Positions 1 to 9,226 of a stretch of 64,000 nt of DNA are shown here, in pieces (positions within the stretch are counted from its first letter, which is position 1; each line of letters starts with the position of its first letter). Source of the stretch: Serratia symbiotica (Periphyllus acericola) (lineage in GTDB: Bacteria > Pseudomonadota > Gammaproteobacteria > Enterobacterales > Enterobacteriaceae); the NCBI RefSeq assembly GCF_964019515.1, contig NZ_OZ026452.1:1364001-1428000 (forward strand), written 5' to 3'. Below the pieces are notes generated by a model, which did not search any database, was not told the origin of the DNA, and saw only the letters and a program-made list of their open reading frames with translations. The position numbers and the translations under genes are program-made.

Positions 1-2
1 TG

Positions 3-437
3 CGCCGTGCGACTATCGACGATATCGGAGGCATCCTGGAGCTGATCCGCCCGCTGGAGCAGCAGGACATTCTAGTACGCCGTTCACGTGAGCAACTGGA
101 GATGGAAATCAACAAGTTCACCATTATCGAACGCGATAATCTGACCATTGCCTGCGCAGCGCTGTACCCGTTTCCAGAAGAGACAATCGGCGAAATGGCT
201 TGCCTAGTAGTACATCCAGACTACCATAGTTCCTCGCGCGGCGAAATTCTGCTGCAACGGGTGGCAAGCCAAGCGCGACAAATGGGCCTGCAAAAACTGT
301 TCGTACTGACCACCCGCAGCATCCATTGGTTCCAAGAGCGCGGCTTTACTCCGGCTGAAGTCGAGGTACTTCCGATACAAAAAAATTGCTATACAACTAC
401 CAGCGACGCGCCAAAATTCTGCTGGCAGGAGCTGTAA
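3..437 (+). CDS. argA: N-acetylglutamate synthase, C-terminal part (gene enters from the left edge)
   Basis: This is the C-terminal GNAT acetyltransferase domain of ArgA, which acetylates glutamate with acetyl-CoA as the first step of arginine synthesis. The open frame runs from the window edge; the methionine at 102 is internal, because family-like sequence ([16 protein letters not shown]) precedes it. The visible part includes the acetyl-CoA binding region ([18 protein letters not shown]) and the typical end ([12 protein letters not shown]...). The neighbour recD on the opposite strand is the usual one. No damage is visible, but the N-terminal amino-acid-kinase-like domain lies outside the window. 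Confidence 0.93.
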   Translation, partial: RRATIDDIGGILELIRPLEQQDILVRRSREQLEMEINKFTIIERDNLTIACAALYPFPEETIGEMACLVVHPDYHSSSRGEILLQRVASQARQMGLQKLFVLTTRSIHWFQERGFTPAEVEVLPIQKNCYTTTSDAPKFCWQEL

Positions 438-460
438 CCCCTGCTGTGCTCTTCTGCAGT

Positions 461-2305
461 CTATTCCCCCCTCCGCAAGCGTTCAGCCAAACCGCTGCGA
501 CGCTGGGTTGGCGTGCAAATCGCCTTCGTCAACACCCTATCGTCGGCGTACAGCGAAAGCCGAGTACGTGCACGAGTGATGGCGGTATAGACCAACTCAC
601 GGGTCAGCAGCGGCAGGAAATGGGTCGGCAGCACCAACACCGTATGATCAAACTCAGAACCCTGGGATTTATGCATAGTCATCGCGTAGGCAGTTTCATG
701 CGCGGGCAAACGGCTTGGCTGCACCGATTTTACGCTACCGTCCGGCAGAAGGAAATGCACGCGCAACTCACCGCGCCCATCCCGCAAGGCAATACCGATA
801 TCGCCGTTATACAATCCCAACGTACTGTCACTACGCCCAATCATCACTGGTCGCCCCAGATACCAGCGCCCCGGTGAGCGTTGGATCAACCCGGAATGCT
901 GCAACCCGGACTCGAGCCGCTGGTTCAACCCGGCAACGCCGAATGGCCCTACACGCAGCGCGCACAACACTTGAAAACGGCCGAATGCTGCCAGCACCGT
1001 TACGGCATCGGCCCCAGCAATCACCTGTTTCAGGTAATCACGGTATCCCTTTACACACACCGCCAACAGCGCCTGATATTCTTCAGTGGTCGCCAGCGAA
1101 TAACCCGCAACATCGCTGAAACCACCGTCAATCACTGCCCGCGCCCGTGCAACATCACCAAAATTGACCGCCTGCGCCAATTGGCCGATGCCAGATTTAG
1201 CGTCAAAGCGATAGCTCTTGCGCAGTAAACATAGGCTATCGCGCACCGCTGCTTCTGCCCGCGCTTGCTGCCCCCGCAATAGGCAGCCGGTCAAACGGCT
1301 TAGCTCTGCGGCACGCGCCTCGCTGTACCCATGTTCGGCAAAACGACAAATATCACCCAACACTGCCCCCGCTTCTACCGAGGCCAATTGATCGCGGTCA
1401 CCGAGGAAAATCACCCGCGCCCGTTTCGGCAAGGCGGCAATCAAACGCGCCATCATCGGCAAATCGACCATTGACGCCTCATCCACTACCAGCACATCCA
1501 GATGCAGCGGATTACCGCGATGATAGAGCATGCGTTGGCTGTTGGGTTGCACGCCCAACAGCCGATGCAACGTTGCAGCTTCAGTCGGGAATAGCGCATG
1601 CTGCGCCGGCGTTAACGCCAGCTTACGGCTGGCGCTGCCAAGCGACTCAGTCAGCCGCGCTGCCGCTTTGCCCGTCGGTGCCGCCAATTGAATACGTAGC
1701 CGCACGCGCTCATCGAGCTGCACCAGTGCCGCCAGTAATTTCGCCACGGTGGTAGTTTTACCGGTACCTGGCCCACCGGAAATCACCGCAATTCGCCGGG
1801 TCACGGCCACCGCAGCGGCAATTTTCTGCCAGTCCGGTTCATCGGTAGCCGCACCAAACAGCCGATCGAGAATAGCGCGCAACTGAGCTTCATCTACTAC
1901 CTGATGTTCGTGGTCGCTGCTGATAAATACCGCCACCTCACCTTCGCTCTGCCACATGCGCTGTAAGTACAGGCGTTGACCCTGCAACACCAGAGGCGTA
2001 GCACCGCTGCCATCACCAACTGCGGCGCAGGCCATCAGACGCTGCCGCCAGCGGGCGATATCTGGTTTCCCGGCGGCCAACCAGACGGCCTGTGCCAGTT
2101 CTGGCTGCCGCCCTGCAAACAATTGCCCCATCTGTAGCTCATCCAACATCAAGCAAACATGGCCAACCCCTGCCTCTGCGCTCAGGCAGGCCGCCGCCAG
2201 CAGAATATCGGGTTCATCTTTGGCCGCTACCACACCAGCGAACTGCACATCCAGTGGCCTCAGCACACCAAGCGCCACCGCCTGATCAAGCAGCGCAATC
2301 ATCAT
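461..2305 (-). CDS. recD: Exonuclease V alpha chain RecD (5'-3' helicase)
   Basis: RecD is the fast 5'-3' helicase of RecBCD, the complex that processes double-strand ends and feeds homologous recombination. The 614-residue frame is close to the family length of about 608. A Walker A motif (GGPGTGKTTT) lies near residue 175, a Walker B motif (VVDEASM) follows, and the late helicase motif AMTMHKSQGSEF is present near the C-terminus. Its start overlaps the recB stop by 4 bp (ATGA type), which suggests translational coupling. No stop or frameshift is seen. Confidence 0.95.
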   Translation of the reverse strand: MMIALLDQAVALGVLRPLDVQFAGVVAAKDEPDILLAAACLSAEAGVGHVCLMLDELQMGQLFAGRQPELAQAVWLAAGKPDIARWRQRLMACAAVGDGSGATPLVLQGQRLYLQRMWQSEGEVAVFISSDHEHQVVDEAQLRAILDRLFGAATDEPDWQKIAAAVAVTRRIAVISGGPGTGKTTTVAKLLAALVQLDERVRLRIQLAAPTGKAAARLTESLGSASRKLALTPAQHALFPTEAATLHRLLGVQPNSQRMLYHRGNPLHLDVLVVDEASMVDLPMMARLIAALPKRARVIFLGDRDQLASVEAGAVLGDICRFAEHGYSEARAAELSRLTGCLLRGQQARAEAAVRDSLCLLRKSYRFDAKSGIGQLAQAVNFGDVARARAVIDGGFSDVAGYSLATTEEYQALLAVCVKGYRDYLKQVIAGADAVTVLAAFGRFQVLCALRVGPFGVAGLNQRLESGLQHSGLIQRSPGRWYLGRPVMIGRSDSTLGLYNGDIGIALRDGRGELRVHFLLPDGSVKSVQPSRLPAHETAYAMTMHKSQGSEFDHTVLVLPTHFLPLLTRELVYTAITRARTRLSLYADDRVLTKAICTPTQRRSGLAERLRRGE

Positions 2306-5300
2306 CCATCCCCCCCCGCAGCAGCGTCGCCACTGAACAACAAATCCATGCCTTCCACCAATTGTTGTTCAGGGCGGCAGGTAAAAATGCCATTGCCCGG
2401 ATGCAGCGCATCAACACCGCGTAAGAATAGGTAAATGACCCCGCCAAAATGGCGCTGGTAGTCGTAGTCCGCCAGCCGATGGCGCAGATAACGATGCAAC
2501 GCCAGGGTATAGAGCTGATATTGCAGGTCATAGCGATGTTCCGCCATCGCACGTTCCATCGCTGGCCGGGTATAAGCGCTGCTATCCTCGCCCAGCCAGT
2601 TGGATTTGTAGTCCAGCAAATAGTATTTGTCCTGCCAGCAGAACACCAAATCGATAAAGCCTTTGAGCATGCCTTGAACCTGCGGGAAATCCAGCACCGG
2701 ACAGCGAGCAGACAGCGGATCGTGGCGTTTTACCAGTTCATCAAGCTCTTTTGCCTGTAACACCTGGTTAATCGGCAGATAGAACTGCAACTCGGCCTGC
2801 TTGTCCTGCGGTGCCAACGCTGCCAACGTCACCCCGTTGTCATTCAGCGGGGTAGTGAGCAGCACCTGCACCCATGCCAGCAAAATAGGCTGCCAGTGAT
2901 CGGCAAAACCCTGCTGTTGCAATTGTTTCAACAGCCACTGTTCTTCCAGCGGCTGAGTAAAGTCCAGTGTCTCGAACACACTGTGCAGAAAGGTGCCGGG
3001 TGCCGCACCACGCGGGAATGTATGCGGTGTGAGTGCTGACTCTCTTTTTTCCGCTTGCTCCCCAGCAGCATCGATATCCAACTGTGGCAGCAGATCCTGC
3101 ATCAGATTCCCACCGTGCTGCCGCAGGCCAGTATAGCTGGTAACCCGCCAGAAATCTTGGATCTGGCGGGTGAAATTTTTTGCTGCCAGCTTTGTCGATA
3201 TGGCTGCTTGCGGTTGCCAAGGCTGCTCGTTTAGCGTCTCAACTTGCGAAAGCACAACACCGCCACCAGCCAACTGCTGCAAACATTCATGCAAGTAAGC
3301 CGCATCACCCGCTTGCCCAGCCTGCACCAAATAGCCCAATGCGCTACGATGCACATCTGTGCCACCCTGCTTCTTGCGGGCGCCCTGGATCAACGGCGCA
3401 ATGCCGATGCTGCTGTGATATACCGAGCGAGTCAACGCCACGTACAGCAAGCGCAGATCTTCCGCCAAGCGTTCTTCTTCCGCCCAAGCCAGGCTATCGT
3501 CATTAACGTTGAGATCCAACAGCACCTGGAAGCTGTGGCGATCGTGATACAGTGCCTGCTGCTGCTGGCGGAAATTGCCAACAAATGGCAGCCATACGAG
3601 ATCGAACTCCAGCCCTTTGGATTTGTGGATAGTGATCACCTGCACCAGATGACGATCGCTCTCCAGCCTCAATTGCTGGTTATCGGACTGGCGGTTAGGC
3701 TGTGCGATTTGCTGTGCCAGCCAGCGAACCAACGCATGCTCGCTGTCAAGCTGCGCAGCGGCCTCCTGCAACAGTTCACCCAAGTGCAGCACGTCAGTCA
3801 GACGCCGTTCACCATCAGGGCCTGCCAGCAGGTTTTCCGCCAGATAGCGTGTTTTCATCACTTCGCTCAGCATCGGCAATATACCGCGATGACGCCAGAG
3901 CGTGCGATATTTATCGAACTCGTCCACCAATGCATCCCAGGCGAGTTCGTCGCTGCTCAAGCCAACCAATGTTGGCGCATCCAGCCCCATCAGCCCGGTT
4001 GCCATAGCACTACGCAACGTGCGTTCCTGCTCCGGCACCAGCACCGCCTGCAACAGCAACAGCAGATCTTTGGCTTCCAGCGTGTCGAATATGCTATCGC
4101 GGTTGGAAAGATAAACTGAGGGGATCGACAGCGCACTGAGCGCATCACGCACTAGCGCTGCTTCATTGCGGCTGCGTACCAGCACCGTGATATTCGACGC
4201 CTGCACCGGCCTGCGATATTTACCGTTATCCAGCCAAGCCTGCCCTTGCTGCCCGGTACTGAGCCAGTCACGGATTTGCGTGGCGCATAGCCGGGCCATC
4301 AGTTGTTGGTAATCACTTACACCAACACCTTCGCCCTGTTGCAACCAGAACTGCATCGCTGGCTGTGACTGGTTGTACAGTTCAAACACCAGCCCTTGAT
4401 TCTTTTCCGCCGCGCTGACCTCAATAAAGGGGATTTGACCAAACAGGAAGGGTTTTTCCAATTGGCAAAACAGCGTGTTGACGCTGGCGACCATCGCAGG
4501 AGACGAGCGCCAGTTTGTTTCAAGGGTATAGTGTGCGCTCACCTCAGAACGAGCGCGCATATAGGTGAAAATATCAGCACCTCGGAAGGCGTAAATAGCC
4601 TGTTTTGGATCGCCAATCAGCAGCAAGCCACAGTCCTGCTGGCCGACATAAATTTTCTGGAAGATGCGGTATTGCTGCGGGTCAGTATCCTGAAATTCGT
4701 CGATCATCACCACCGGGTAGCGTTGACGAATCGCCTGTGCCAATTGCTCCCCCCCTACGTTTTGCAATGCACTGTCCATCCGGCTAAGCAGATCGTCAAA
4801 ACCCAGCTCGGCGCGCTGGCGTTTCTCCTGCTGAATCGAGCGACGTATTTCGCTGAGCGCTCGCGCTATAATCAGGTCGCGCAGCGTCAAGGGAGCGGCA
4901 AAAAGTTCATCAATAGCAGTAAACAATGCATGACGCGGCGCTTCGCCCTGCTTGGTTTTTTCTAACAATACCGACTGGCGGAATTTATCCAGTTCTTTCG
5001 GTAACTGGTAATCCAAGGTTACCTTCATCGCCCACTCACCGACTTTTCCTAACCAATTCGGCAGGTGTTTGCTGCTATAGCTGCGCTTATCGGCACCGGA
5101 TTGGCAGATTAATGTCTCCAGATCACCTGCAACCTTCTGCCAATGCGCCTTGATGGCGTCTATGCGCGCCACGATTTGCTCATGGCGCATTAGCACTGTT
5201 TCTTCATCCTTAGGCGGCTGGCGCAGTGTTGGTGCTTCACCATGCAAATAGTCGGAAAGATCGGCTAGCAGCGCTTCTGGGCCGTTCCACTCTTGGCTAA

Positions 5301-5850
5301 CCACGCGGGCAATGCCTAACGGTAGCGGGTAGCAGTAGCGACGCCAGAAGTCGGCACACGCCTGCCGACGTAGCGGTAGTTCGTCCCGCACCAGCGTTTG
5401 TTCAAACAGCATGCCGGATTCGAAAGCATTGTCGGTCAGCATGCGCTGGCAAAAGCCATGGATAGTATAAATCGCCGCTTCGTCCATCTGCCGCTCGGCC
5501 GAGAGCAATTGCGCAGCGGCATCGGACAGATCGTCAATCTCATCCAACAGCACCGAAAACAACGGTTCTTGGCTTTTTCCACGCACGCAAGCAAGGCGCA
5601 GCTCGTGAATATTATTGCGAATACGCCCGCGTAATTCCTCGGTGGCGGCCTCAGTAAAGGTCACGACCAGGATTTCTTCGACCGTCAACGGCCGGTAGAA
5701 TGCCGCGTCCTGACCAAGCCCAAGTAGCAACCGCAGGTAAAGCGCGCCAATAGTGAAGGTTTTGCCCGTTCCCGCCGATGCTTCAATCAGCCGCTCACCA
5801 AACAGTGGCAACGTCAACGGATCAAGCCTCTGCGGAACCTTCTCGGTCAT
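2302..5850 (-). CDS. recB: Exonuclease V beta chain RecB (helicase-nuclease)
   Basis: RecB is the 3'-5' helicase and the only nuclease of RecBCD. The 1182-residue protein matches the usual length of about 1180. A Walker A motif (ASAGTGKTF) sits at residues 24-32. The DEXX-type motif MIDEFQDTDPQQ and motif VI-like LLYVALTRS are present. The C-terminal nuclease centre is intact, with GFIDLVF and YYLLDYKSNWLG supplying the metal-binding aspartates and the lysine. Its start overlaps the end of the broken ptrA by 4 bp, as expected in the recC-ptrA-recB-recD cluster. It looks functional. Confidence 0.96.
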   Translation of the reverse strand: MTEKVPQRLDPLTLPLFGERLIEASAGTGKTFTIGALYLRLLLGLGQDAAFYRPLTVEEILVVTFTEAATEELRGRIRNNIHELRLACVRGKSQEPLFSVLLDEIDDLSDAAAQLLSAERQMDEAAIYTIHGFCQRMLTDNAFESGMLFEQTLVRDELPLRRQACADFWRRYCYPLPLGIARVVSQEWNGPEALLADLSDYLHGEAPTLRQPPKDEETVLMRHEQIVARIDAIKAHWQKVAGDLETLICQSGADKRSYSSKHLPNWLGKVGEWAMKVTLDYQLPKELDKFRQSVLLEKTKQGEAPRHALFTAIDELFAAPLTLRDLIIARALSEIRRSIQQEKRQRAELGFDDLLSRMDSALQNVGGEQLAQAIRQRYPVVMIDEFQDTDPQQYRIFQKIYVGQQDCGLLLIGDPKQAIYAFRGADIFTYMRARSEVSAHYTLETNWRSSPAMVASVNTLFCQLEKPFLFGQIPFIEVSAAEKNQGLVFELYNQSQPAMQFWLQQGEGVGVSDYQQLMARLCATQIRDWLSTGQQGQAWLDNGKYRRPVQASNITVLVRSRNEAALVRDALSALSIPSVYLSNRDSIFDTLEAKDLLLLLQAVLVPEQERTLRSAMATGLMGLDAPTLVGLSSDELAWDALVDEFDKYRTLWRHRGILPMLSEVMKTRYLAENLLAGPDGERRLTDVLHLGELLQEAAAQLDSEHALVRWLAQQIAQPNRQSDNQQLRLESDRHLVQVITIHKSKGLEFDLVWLPFVGNFRQQQQALYHDRHSFQVLLDLNVNDDSLAWAEEERLAEDLRLLYVALTRSVYHSSIGIAPLIQGARKKQGGTDVHRSALGYLVQAGQAGDAAYLHECLQQLAGGGVVLSQVETLNEQPWQPQAAISTKLAAKNFTRQIQDFWRVTSYTGLRQHGGNLMQDLLPQLDIDAAGEQAEKRESALTPHTFPRGAAPGTFLHSVFETLDFTQPLEEQWLLKQLQQQGFADHWQPILLAWVQVLLTTPLNDNGVTLAALAPQDKQAELQFYLPINQVLQAKELDELVKRHDPLSARCPVLDFPQVQGMLKGFIDLVFCWQDKYYLLDYKSNWLGEDSSAYTRPAMERAMAEHRYDLQYQLYTLALHRYLRHRLADYDYQRHFGGVIYLFLRGVDALHPGNGIFTCRPEQQLVEGMDLLFSGDAAAGGDG

Positions 5851-8734
5851 GGTGTCGCCACCTTGCGCGGTAGAACCTTCTGCAATGCGGAGGCGTTATA
5901 AGTAACCCAACCCTTCGGCTCAGCATAGTCTGCTTTATCCTGGCCGCTACCACTGAGCTGCGAAAACAGCGCCAGCCCCTGCAGCTGGATCACTGCCTGA
6001 TGGAAGTAGCCCGCCAACGTGGCTTGCGTCAGTTGCATAACCTGCTCAATCAGCTTCTGACGCGTATCAAAAGCAAAATTACTGCGATCAAAATCGTCAG
6101 CAAAGCGGCTGGCTTCTTCGCCAAGGGTTTGTGGCCGCTGGTTCAGTTCGTTGATCAGCGCTTGCTGGTACTGTTGGAAGTCCGCATCACTCATTTCACG
6201 CAGGCGTTTTTCCGTTTTTAAGTAAAAATCTTGGTAACGCTGATACAAATACGCTGGCTGTTTACTATTGCTCTGCAATAGCAAGCCGACGCCCCATTGG
6301 CGACCTACCTATATCGGGAAGTCGAATAGCGCATAACCTAATTGTTCCTTAGTGCGCAATTTGCTATAGAACCACTGCTGGATAATCTGCCCCAACAACG
6401 CGCTATAGGTCATGCTGACGACTTAGTCTTAGCTGGTCGGTACAAATACCGCTGCCAGTGCCGAGTCAGTACTACTTGCCGCTCGTTGTAAGTTGGTCAA
6501 TTGTTGCTTCTCCACCACCACCTTTTCGCCATGCCACCATGCAACACCACTGCAACCCAGGCGCTGCTTCCGTGCCGAGGCAAGAGTAGAAACCTGCCGC
6601 TCGCTCATATTCCCCACAACCAGCAGTTCCAGCCTAGCGTCCACAAATAGGCTGCGCGGTAAGCCAAGACATCTTTTAGCGTCAGGGTTTTCAGCACATC
6701 ACTGCGCTCACTGCGCTCCGAGTATGGCACGCGAGAAATCATCTTCACTGGCTGGATTGCCAACTCAAAGGCTTTGCCCTTATCGGCAGAATCCAACTGT
6801 TCCAGATACCAGGATTTAGCTTGCGCCAGTTGCTCCTCTGTCAGGGTAAAACTGGCGTAGTCTTCAATCAGCGAGCTTAACAGTTGCGGCAGACGCTGGT
6901 TAAAACCATTAGCGTTAATCATCAGGCCGTTTTTCAGCGAGGTAGAGAAGCTTAAACCGCCAACCGATGCCTGATAGCTTAGTTGATACAGCACGATGCC
7001 AGCCAGATAATCTGTCAAAGAGAATAGTACCTGATTACGTGCGGAATTCATGGCTTTGGCATTGCACAAAGCAACGGTAACGTCAGCCTTAGGCTCGTCG
7101 GCAAAATAATGGCTCGGCATGTACAGTACATGCAAACCCGGCTGATCCACCACCGGCTGCGGTTTTTTTAACTCGCGCGACGGTTTGGTCAGGGTAAAGC
7201 TATCTGGAATATAAGGGTTAAGTGCTGGCAACGACAGGGAGATGACGCTTCCCAACTGCTGCCACTGTGCAAAACGCTGTGGAGTTATTTTATTCACCTG
7301 TTAGGGTGCATTAACGAAATAGGCCGTCTTGTTGTGCATCTCGCTCGGCTTAATGAACCAAATGCGCGCGTTTTTCTGCATCATGGTATCCAGACGCTCG
7401 GCGATTGCCTTGGCATCATAACGATCCGCCAGATAAGACGAGTCCAATGCGTGTTCGACCGGAAGGCGCAGCAGGGTATCCACCAGCCATTCAATGTAGC
7501 CGATGTCACGAGTGATCGACGGGTAGCGGAAATTCAGATTCAGAGCCTGTGAAATCTCGTCAAAGTAACTCTGCTTGATGCCTTTGCTGCGCAGCATTTT
7601 CAGGTAGTTGAAAATAGCCGCCACCACCTCGTCACGCTTAGCCAGACCTTTATTGGTCAGCGATACGCTGATCGATAATACGCTACCATTGCGATCCACC
7701 ATCGGATCGGCACCAGTGTGGATGGCATCCGCTAGCCCCTGTTTCTGCAACCAATCGGACAGGGTATTTTTGCTGCGGTTGCCAATAAGGTAGCTGATGT
7801 AGGTATCAGTTTTGCTGCGGAACGCCGCGCTATTGTTGCTGATAGGGAATTCTACTTTCAGTCGTTTGCGCGGTTGGGCAGGCACATAGTGAATAATAAT
7901 GCTCTGTTGCTCTGACGTGACGGACGGTACGGTGATAATCGGCACGCTGGCATCATGATTCGCCACCCGGACAAAAGTTTTTGCGGCGATTTCCGCTAGC
8001 TGTAGCAATGACTGGTTGCCGTACAGCAACCCCACCATCAGGTTGGCGGAATAATAGCGTTTATAGACGTCGGTCAGTTCATCGTGCAGTTTGCTGCCCG
8101 GCTTATCCTCAAGGTTTCGAGGTTGCCGCCGTAGAAACGCGCGCTAGGATGCGCCGGATTCAGCATTTCTGCCTTAACCTGCGCCATAACGCATGCCGTC
8201 GCGTGAACGCGCCATCGTCAGCTTGGCGTTAACCGCATTGCGCTCGCGATCGGCATTGCCCGGCTCCAGCAGTGGTTCTGCAATGGCATCCGCCAAGCGA
8301 TCAGCCGTAGGGTCCAGCGCGTCATTCTTCACGGTCAAATAGAACGCGGTGCGGTAGGAGGCCGTACTGGCGGCATTGTGGCTTCCACCGTGTTTTTTCA
8401 AAAATTCCGACAGATTTTCTGGCTGCGAATAACGCTGTGACCCCATCAGCACCATGTGTTCCAGGTAGTTAGCCAATCCTAGCTGGCTATTCGGATCTTC
8501 CAGCGAACTGACCGGCAGCGCCAATGCCGCCAGCTATTTTGGTGCCTGAGCGTCGGAAACCAGCAGCACCGTCATGCCGTTCACCAGTTTGATCGCCTGA
8601 TAGTGTCATGCATCTTTTGGGTTTTTGTTGATCTTCTCTGCCAGCGGTTGCCATCCCTGTGCCGCCGAGATGAACGGCTCCCAACATATTGCCAAGAATA
8701 CTAGCCTGGTGATACGGGCTAACTGTCTACGCAT
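5847..8734 (-). pseudogene. ptrA: Protease III (pitrilysin), multiply frameshifted
   Basis: The whole length of a periplasmic pitrilysin (about 960 residues) can be followed on the minus strand, but only in pieces in different frames: 8734-8487, 8524-8174, 8038-7301, 7297-6605, 6644-6429 and 6284-5847. Recognisable stretches include LEDPNSQLGLANYLEHMVLMG, LIGNRSKNTLSDWLQKQGLA and PQTLGEEASRFADDFDRSNF. The zinc motif HxxEH reads NYLEH, so the first histidine ligand is already lost. At least four frameshifts or stops separate the pieces, so no protease can be made. It sits between recC and recB, and recB must still be expressed across or after it. Confidence 0.95.
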
Positions 8735-8827
8735 AGCCAAAACCTCTATTTTGACACCATTGCGCCAATGCCTTGACGTTGATAGTATTTGTCAAATCCA
8801 CACAATTAAAATCTTTACCCGATGGAT

Positions 8828-8856
8828 TTCAAGATGCAACTTGAAAAACTATGGGA
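8828..8856. repeat. Short remnant of a dispersed palindromic repeat
   Basis: The sequence contains TACCCGATGGATTTCAAG followed at once by ATGCAACTTGAA. These look like the two ends of the enterobacterial dispersed repeat that is also seen at about 16170-16352 and 62926-63050, with the middle deleted. This rests on resemblance to repeats I know from Serratia and Yersinia genomes. Confidence 0.35.
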
Positions 8857-8949
8857 ATATAAGCCTGTACGTTATGTAAGACTAGAGTAGCCCAATGGTT
8901 GAATATCACCTCAATTATTTTTACCGCATCCCCGGCACCCAGGCTGTGT

Positions 8950-9226
8950 CCCGAAATTACCTGTGAGCACCGGTAGGGGTATTTGAACGCTCAGTAAGGC
9001 GGTTGGTGGAACAAATAAGAAGCTCATCACCTATGGGCACTCAAATGGCCTCAACCCTTCGGGTCGCGCCAAAAAGCCAGTACTTTGCGTTGTCTGGCTT
9101 GAACATAGCCCCTGCCCCCTCCGACTTTATGACGCGATTTTGGGTCTGTGACGCCGCCACGTTCAATGGCCGGACACAACCTAGCACTACCGGGGGAGAA
9201 TTACCCAGGGTAAAGCCACAAGGTCA
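8950..9226 (-). pseudogene. Remnant resembling prophage Icd/Ash-like small protein
   Basis: Read on the minus strand, the sequence gives PVVLGCVRPLNVAAS, then AMFKPDNAKYWLFGATRRVEAI, a stop, and ERSNTPTGAHR. The pattern K-Y-x-W-L-F-x-A-x-R-R followed by a threonine/proline-rich tail resembles the small host cell division inhibitor (Icd)-like or Ash-like proteins common in enterobacterial prophages. It is broken by stops and has no convincing start. The same frame runs straight out of the last codons of recC, whose stop codon lies at 9224-9226. Identification is by memory only. Confidence 0.4.

Noticed and set aside
386..877. Long plus-strand frames over recD and recB (for example 386-877, 3244-4119, 4396-4965).
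   Set aside because: They are antisense shadows of intact recD and recB and have no family similarity.
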